Assembly: GCF_018141525.1 (NCBI RefSeq)
Contig: NZ_CP064655.1
Span: 1,178,001 to 1,242,000, forward strand
Origin: Miltoncostaea marina
GTDB taxonomy: Bacteria > Actinomycetota > Thermoleophilia > Miltoncostaeales > Miltoncostaeaceae
DNA: 64,000 nucleotides
Direction of reading: 5' to 3'
A model generated the notes under the pieces. The model made no database searches. It worked only from the letters and a program-made list of their open reading frames with translations, and was not told where the DNA came from. Within the stretch, counting starts at the first letter, position 1, and each line of letters opens with the position of its first letter. A program made the position numbers and the translations under genes. Positions 58,891 to 64,000 of this stretch are shown piece after piece.

Positions 58891-58914
58891 CGCCCCGCCG
58901 CCGGCGGCGGGGCG
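58891..58914. repeat. 24-bp perfect GC palindrome in a divergent promoter region
   Basis: CGCCCCGCCGCC is followed immediately by its complement, about 65 bases before the GTPase start. It may be a leader hairpin or simple GC structure. Confidence 0.4.
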
Positions 58915-58978
58915 CCCGGGGGCGGGGCGCCGGCGGCGGCGCCGTTGTGCCGCCGCGGTGGGCGGGTACGGTGCGCCT

Positions 58979-60673
58979 GTGAGCCCCACCGCGGCAGAGC
59001 CCGAGGCGGCCGGCGCGCTCGAGCGGGCGCGCGACGCGCTGGCGGCGGCGCGCCTCGGGCTCGACGTGGCGGGCTCGGACGAGGGCCGGCGGGTGCGGGA
59101 CGCGCTGGCGGCACAGATCGACGACTACCTGCTGCCGCGGCTGCGCGCGCGCGACGCGCCCCTGCTGCTGGTGGTGGGGGGCTCGACCGGCGCGGGCAAG
59201 TCGACGCTCGTCAACAGCCTGCTCGGCGCGGAGGTGAGCCCGGCCGGCGTGCTCCGCCCCACCACCCGCGCGCCGGTGCTCGCGTTCAACCCGGCCGACC
59301 GGCGCTGGTTCGAGGACGACCGCGTCCTGCCGGGGCTGGCCCGGGCGACCGGCGGCCCGGCCGGGGCCGGCGCGCTCCTGCTCGCGCCCTCCGCGGCCCT
59401 GCCCGAGGGCCTCGCGCTGCTCGATTCGCCCGACGTCGACTCGGTGCGCGAGGAGAACCGCAGCCTCGCGCGTCAGCTCCTCGCGGCGGCCGACGCCTGG
59501 CTGTTCGTCACCTCGGCCGCGCGCTACGCGGACGCGGTGCCGTGGGAGCTGCTGCAGGCCGCCTCCGAGCGGGGCACGGCGCTCGCCCTGGTGCTCGACC
59601 GCGTCCCCGACGACGCGGCCGACGAGATCGCCCCCCACCTGCGCGCGATGCTCGCCGAGCGCGGGCTCGGCGGCACCGAGCTGCTCGTCGTGCCGGAGGC
59701 CGGGCTGGAGGGCGGGCTGCTGCCGGCGGCCGCCCTGGCGCCGGCGCGCGCCTGGCTCGACGCCCTCGCCGCCGACGCCCGGGCGCGCGCGGCGGTCATC
59801 CAGCAGACCCTCGACGGCGCGCTCGCGAGCGTCGGCCCGCGCCTGGAGGCCGTCGAGCGCGCGGTGGCGGAGGAGGGCGCCACGGCCCGCCGGCTGCTCG
59901 GCGAGGTCGAGGCCGCGTACGCGCGCGCGCTGGAGGAGGTGGAGCAGGCGCTCGCGAGCGGATCGGTGCTGCGCGGCGAGGTGCTCGCCCGCTGGCACGA
60001 GGTCGTCGGCACCGGCGACGTGATGCGCTCGCTCGAGGCGCGCGTCGCCCGGGCGCGGGACCGCGTGCGCGGCGCGCTGACCGGCCGCCGCCCTGCGGAG
60101 GAGGTCGCGGCCGCGGTCGAGACGAGCGTCGAGTCGGTCGTCCGCGCGGCCGCCGCCCGCGCCGCCGAGCGGGCGGCGCGGGCGTGGGGCGACGAGCCCG
60201 CGGGCCGGTCGCTGGGGGCCGGGGCGGCAGGCCTCGACGCCGCCTCCCCGGGGCTCGGCGAGCGGATCGAGGGCGAGGTGCGCGCCTGGCAGGGCGAGGT
60301 GTTCGAGCTCGTCCGCCGCGAGGCCGGCGGCAAGCGGGCCACCGCGCGGCTCGCCTCGCTGGGGGTCAACGGCGCCGGCCTCACGGTGATGCTGGCCGTG
60401 TTCCTGCAGACCGGCGGGCTCACCGGCGCGGAGGTCGTGATCGCGGGCGGCACCTCGGCGGTCAGCCAGAAGCTGCTCGAGGCGGTGTTCGGCGACCAGG
60501 CGGTGCGCTCGCTGGCGGCGCGCGCCCGCGAGGACCTGCTGGTGCGCGTGCGGCGGCTGCTCGACGGCGAGGCGGCCCGGTTCGCCGCGCTGCTCGAGCC
60601 GGCGGTCGCCCCGCCGGAGGCCCTGGCCTCGCTGCTCGAGGCGCGGGCCGCGCTGGTGCGCGCGCGCCTGTGA
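58979..60673 (+). CDS. Dynamin-like GTPase, first of pair
   Basis: A 564-residue P-loop GTPase from GTG 58979. The G1 loop is GGSTGAGKSTLVN, a G3-like segment is LLDSPDVDSV, and a G4-like strand is LALVLDRVP, where the usual NKxD is not conserved. Long helices follow (about 270-410). Near 470-515 a hydrophobic stretch (GAGLTVMLAVFLQTGG) could be a membrane paddle. Such proteins remodel or protect membranes. The stop overlaps the second GTPase start (GTGA), so the two probably form a heteromer. Confidence 0.82.
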   Translation: MSPTAAEPEAAGALERARDALAAARLGLDVAGSDEGRRVRDALAAQIDDYLLPRLRARDAPLLLVVGGSTGAGKSTLVNSLLGAEVSPAGVLRPTTRAPVLAFNPADRRWFEDDRVLPGLARATGGPAGAGALLLAPSAALPEGLALLDSPDVDSVREENRSLARQLLAAADAWLFVTSAARYADAVPWELLQAASERGTALALVLDRVPDDAADEIAPHLRAMLAERGLGGTELLVVPEAGLEGGLLPAAALAPARAWLDALAADARARAAVIQQTLDGALASVGPRLEAVERAVAEEGATARRLLGEVEAAYARALEEVEQALASGSVLRGEVLARWHEVVGTGDVMRSLEARVARARDRVRGALTGRRPAEEVAAAVETSVESVVRAAAARAAERAARAWGDEPAGRSLGAGAAGLDAASPGLGERIEGEVRAWQGEVFELVRREAGGKRATARLASLGVNGAGLTVMLAVFLQTGGLTGAEVVIAGGTSAVSQKLLEAVFGDQAVRSLAARAREDLLVRVRRLLDGEAARFAALLEPAVAPPEALASLLEARAALVRARL

Positions 60674-62240
60674 GCGCCCTCGAGGCCCGGCTGGCGGCGC
60701 TCGCCGAGGCGGTCGAGGCGGCCTCGGGGCGGCTCGACGAGGCGGTGGTGGCCCCGGCGCGGGCGGTGCTCGCGAAGGCCGGCGAGCGCCTGCGGCTGGG
60801 CCTGAGGTCGACGACCGTCGCGCTGGCCGGGCCGACGGGCGCCGGCAAGTCGTCGCTGTTCAACGCGCTGGCGGGCGACGAGGTGGTCGCGGCCGGCCGC
60901 CTGCGGCCGACGACCGCCGCCGCCACCGCCGCCCTGTGGGGCGAGGCCGATCCGGCGCTGCTCGAGTGGCTGGGCGTCGCCCGCCGCCATCGGGTGCCCG
61001 CGGACGCCGCCCTCGACGGGCTGGTGCTGGTCGACCTGCCCGACTTCGACTCGGTCGAGACGGCGCACCGCGTCGAGGTCGACCGGCTCGTGGAGCTGGC
61101 CGACCTGATCGTCTGGGTCGTCGACCCGCAGAAGTACGCCGACGCCGCCTGGCACGACCGCTACATGCGGCGGCTGGCCTCGCACAGCGGGTCGATGGCC
61201 GTCGTGCTGAACCAGGCCGACGTGCTGGCCCCGCCCGCCGCGGCCGCGGCGCGGGGCGACCTCGAGCGCCTGCTGCGGGACGACGGCGCCGACGGCGTCC
61301 CGGTGATGACCGCCTCCGTCCGGACGGGGGAGGGGCTCGACGAGCTGCGCCGGCTGCTCGCCGGGCGCGTCGCGGCCCGGGAGGCGGCGGTCGCCCGGCT
61401 GGCCGCGGACGCGGGCGCGGCGGCGGCCCGCCTGCGGGCGGCGTGCGGGGCGCCGGCGGAGCGCGCCGCCGGCCGCGACGCCGTGCGGCGGCTGACCGAC
61501 GCGCTGGCCGACGCCGCCGGCGCACCGGCCGTGGTGGCCGCCGTGGAGGGCTCGCACCGGCGGCGCGGCGCGCTCGCGACCGGCTGGCCGTACCTGCGCT
61601 GGGTGCGGCGCCTGCGGCCCGACCCCCTGCGCCGGCTGCGCCTGCCGGAGCAGCCACGGGAGGCGGTCCGCACCTCGCTGCCGCCGCCCTCGCCCGTGAC
61701 GCTGGCCCCGGTGGAGAACGCCGCCCGCGCGCTCGCCGCCGACGCGGCGGCCGGGCTGCCCGAGCCGTGGCCCGCCCTCGTGCGGGACGCGGCCCTGGCC
61801 GCGCGGGACGACCTGCCCGACGCGCTCGACCGCGCGGTGGCCGGCGCGGACCTGGGCGTTGGCGCCCCCGGCTGGTGGCGCCCCGCCGGGTGGCTCCAGT
61901 GGCTGCTCGGCTGCGTGGCCGCCGCCGGCGCGCTGTGGCTGCTCGCGCTCGTCCTGCTCGGCGTCCTGCGCATCGAGGACGCGGTGCCGCTGCCGGAGGT
62001 GTGGGGCGTCCCCGTGCCCACGGCGCTCCTGCTCGGCGGCGCGGCGGCCGGCCTGCTGCTGGCGCTCGCGGCGCGCATCGTGAACGGCGCGTCGGCGCGC
62101 CGGCGCGGGCGGGCGGCGGGCGCGCGGTGCGCCGGCGCGTGGCGACTGTGGCCGAGGCGCTCGTGGTGGCCCCGGCCGAGGCGGAGCTCGCGGCGCACGA
62201 GCGGCTGGCGCGCGCGGCGGCGCGGGCGGCCGGCCGGTGA
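60670..62240 (+). CDS. YfjP-like membrane GTPase, second of pair (apparent frameshift near 3' end)
   Basis: A dynamin-superfamily GTPase from GTG 60670. The G1 loop is GPTGAGKSSLFNAL, G3 LVDLPDFDSVE and G4 LNQADVL. Two transmembrane helices near residues 410-460 (WLLGCVAAAGALWLLALVLLG and a second) make it an integral membrane protein. Around 62100-62130 the coding frame shifts: the expected C-terminal helix (VATVAEALVVAPAEAELAAH) ends with the stop at 62240, which overlaps rtcB. The length is one base short of 524 codons, so one base seems missing in a GC-rich run. Confidence 0.75.
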
Positions 62241-63670
62241 TCGTCCCCGAGCGCATCGGCGAGGTGCTCTGGGAGATCCCCGCGTCGGCGCGGGCGGGCA
62301 TGCGGGTGCCGGCGCGGGTGCTGGCCGACGCCGGGATCATGGAGGCGATCGCCGCCGACCGCTCCCTGGACCAGCTCGCCAACGTGGCGACCCTGCCCGG
62401 CATCGTCGGCCCGGCGCTGGCGATGCCCGACATCCACGAGGGCTACGGCTTCCCGGTGGGGACGGTCGCCGCGACCGACGCCCGCGAGGGCGTCGTGTCG
62501 CCCGGCGGCGTCGGCTACGACATCAACTGCGGCGTGCGGCTGCTGGCGCTGGGCGTCGGGCGCGCCGAGCTGGGCGCCGCGGTCGGCCCGCTGATGGACG
62601 AGATCGCCCGCTCGGTGCCGACCGGCACCGGCCGCGGCGGCGCGGTGGCGCTCGGCCGGGAGGAGCTCGAGCGCGTGCTCGCCCGGGGGTCGCCGGCCGT
62701 CGTGCGCGACCTGGGCCTCGGTGACGAGCGCGATCTCGCCCACACCGAGTCGGGCGGCCGGCTGGACGGCGCCGACCCCGCGGCCGTCTCCGAGCGCGCG
62801 AGGACCCGGGGCGCCGGTCAGCTCGGCAGCCTCGGCGCCGGCAACCACTTCCTCGAGCTGCAGGTGGTGGAGCGGGTGCTCGACCCGGCGGGCGCGGCGG
62901 CGATGGGCCTGCGCGAGGGCGAGGTGACGGCGCTCATCCACAGCGGCTCGCGCGGCCTCGGGCACCAGGTCTGCACCGACGCGGTGCGCCGCATGGAGCC
63001 GCTGATCGCCGGGTGGGGGATCCGCCTGCCCGACCGCCAGCTCGCCTGCGCGCCCGCCGGCTCCCCCGAGGGGCGCGAGTACCTGGCGGCGATGGCGTGC
63101 GCCGCGAACTTCGCCTGGTCGAACCGGCAGGTGCTGGCGCACCGGGTGCGCGAGGCCGTTCGGCGGGTGCTCGGCGACGCGGCGGCCGCCGGCGTGCGCC
63201 AGGTCTACGACGTCGCCCACAACATCGCCAAGCCCGAGGAGCACGGCGGACGGCGCGTGCTGGTGCACCGCAAGGGCGCCACCCGCGCCTTCGGCCCGGG
63301 CCGGGCCGGCGAGCTGCCGGAGGACTTCGCGGCGATCGGCCAGCCGGTGTTCGTGCCGGGCTCCATGGGCACGGGCTCGTGGGTGCTGCGCGGGCTGGAC
63401 GGCGGCGAGGAGCGGTCGCTGGCGAGCGCCTGCCACGGCGCCGGCAGGCTCATGTCGCGCGGCGCCGCCCGCCGCCGCATCGGCGGGCGCGAGCTGCGCC
63501 GCGAGCTCGAGGCGGCGGGCATCGCGGTGCGCTGCGCGTCGGCGAAGGGGCTCGCCGAGGAGGCGCCCTTCGCCTACAAGGACGTCGACCGCGTGGTGGC
63601 GGTCGTCGAGCGGGCGGGGATCGCGGCGCGGGTCGCGCGGCTGCGCCCGATCGGCGTGCTCAAGGGCTGA
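62237..63670 (+). CDS. rtcB: RNA-splicing ligase RtcB
   Basis: GTP- and Mn-dependent ligase joining 2',3'-cyclic phosphate or 3'-phosphate ends to 5'-OH RNA. It is 477 residues from GTG 62237. Metal ligands include Cys98 in YDINCGVR and histidines in GAGNHFLE and IHSGSRGLGHQ. The guanylylated His is His400 in ACHGAGRLMSR. It overlaps the GTPase gene by GTGA, so RNA repair and membrane GTPases are co-translated. The activator archease is encoded convergently next door. Confidence 0.93.
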   Translation: MIVPERIGEVLWEIPASARAGMRVPARVLADAGIMEAIAADRSLDQLANVATLPGIVGPALAMPDIHEGYGFPVGTVAATDAREGVVSPGGVGYDINCGVRLLALGVGRAELGAAVGPLMDEIARSVPTGTGRGGAVALGREELERVLARGSPAVVRDLGLGDERDLAHTESGGRLDGADPAAVSERARTRGAGQLGSLGAGNHFLELQVVERVLDPAGAAAMGLREGEVTALIHSGSRGLGHQVCTDAVRRMEPLIAGWGIRLPDRQLACAPAGSPEGREYLAAMACAANFAWSNRQVLAHRVREAVRRVLGDAAAAGVRQVYDVAHNIAKPEEHGGRRVLVHRKGATRAFGPGRAGELPEDFAAIGQPVFVPGSMGTGSWVLRGLDGGEERSLASACHGAGRLMSRGAARRRIGGRELRRELEAAGIAVRCASAKGLAEEAPFAYKDVDRVVAVVERAGIAARVARLRPIGVLKG

Positions 63671-63676
63671 CCCGGC

Positions 63677-64000
63677 TCACACGTCGAGCAGCACGGCCGC
63701 CCGCCAGCCGCCGGCCGGCTCGCGCTCCAGGGAGAGGCCGTGGTAGGTGGCGGCCTTCACGACGGGGCGGGCGTCCGGGTCGCGGCGGCCCAGCAGCGCG
63801 CCCTCCAGCCGGCCGCCCTCCAGCCGGGCGACCTCCAGGCCGTCGGCCACGAAGCCCTCCGTCTCGGCGAGGAAGACGGCCTCGTTGAGCAGCTCGGCGA
63901 GCAGCGTGTCGGCGCCCGAGGCCGACAGCGCCACGGGCCGCCGCCCGCGCGGGCCCCCGCCGCCCTCGGTGAGCTCGGCCGCGAGGCCGCCGAGCGCCTC
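63677..64000 (-). CDS. Archease (5' part outside window)
   Basis: The last 107 codons of an archease, the small protein that activates RtcB turnover by promoting its guanylylation. Typical segments are LLNEAVFLAETEGFVADGLEV, VVKAATYHGLSLE and the C-terminal GGWRAAVLLDV, whose terminal Asp is metal-binding in the family. The start lies beyond base 64000. It ends 6 bases from the convergent rtcB. Confidence 0.85.
   Translation of the reverse strand, partial: EALGGLAAELTEGGGGPRGRRPVALSASGADTLLAELLNEAVFLAETEGFVADGLEVARLEGGRLEGALLGRRDPDARPVVKAATYHGLSLEREPAGGWRAAVLLDV

Noticed and set aside
55165-62724. A 2519-codon open frame on the plus strand
   Set aside because: It is antisense to the GH65 gene and out of frame with the first GTPase; only 60670 to about 62110 is real.

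Overview
The window is a very GC-rich, gene-dense bacterial chromosome segment with GTG-rich starts and many 4-base ATGA/GTGA overlaps between consecutive genes. Gene content (SpoIIE-type phosphatase, HisKA_3/NarL two-component pairs, RskA-type anti-sigma factor, TatA/TatC, ferritin-like secreted protein, actinobacterial-style paired dynamin-like GTPases) points to an actinobacterium. A deep-branching class such as Thermoleophilia is my inference and cannot be proven here. No rRNA, insertion sequence, prophage or CRISPR array was found; there is one tRNA (Thr-TGT).

Layout. 0-11 kb is mostly housekeeping and central metabolism: PAS-SpoIIE phosphatase, cold-shock protein, ketoacyl synthase, RraA-like protein, SCO1-type copper chaperone, a divergent aldehyde dehydrogenase/acetolactate-synthase-like pair, a zinc alcohol dehydrogenase and a VapBC-like toxin-antitoxin pair. 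11-25 kb has a secreted Vps62-like/membrane fusion protein, a translationally coupled MMPL exporter-histidine kinase-response regulator operon, an NlpC/P60 cell-wall peptidase, msrB, a frameshifted GH3 hydrolase, moeA, a ferritin-like protein, tatA-tatC and an ECF sigma/anti-sigma pair. 25-33 kb holds two LuxR-type regulators (one frameshifted), the tRNA and a two-gene PEP-synthase-like phosphotransferase whose ATP-grasp and phosphohistidine domains sit on separate polypeptides. 33-40 kb is a metal/envelope block: OmpR-type two-component system, duplicated DUF305 protein, F510_1955-like lipoprotein, small membrane protein and a CopB-type copper P-ATPase with a CsoR-style palindrome upstream.

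40-48 kb is a carotenoid cluster (crtE-crtI-crtB-cruF-crtD, with crtA, a PlsY-like acyltransferase and a family-2 glycosyltransferase). Together these could make an acyclic, hydroxylated or ketolated, possibly glycosylated and acylated carotenoid; no lycopene cyclase is seen. 48-58 kb looks like a partly eroded stress block: an FtsH protease carrying a C-terminal HU-like domain that lacks the DNA-binding arm, a P-type ATPase with Na,K-ATPase-like (P2C) motifs, a PAP2-family gene missing its catalytic core, an intact NarL regulator next to a decayed kinase, and a GH65 phosphorylase. 58-64 kb carries two dynamin-like GTPases coupled to the RNA ligase rtcB, with an archease convergent to it.

Several genes appear broken by a single base in a G/C run (near 20032, 25893, 51146, 62110, and probably at the crtE start). 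This recurrent pattern is as likely to be sequence error as biology and should be settled before any of them is called a true pseudogene.
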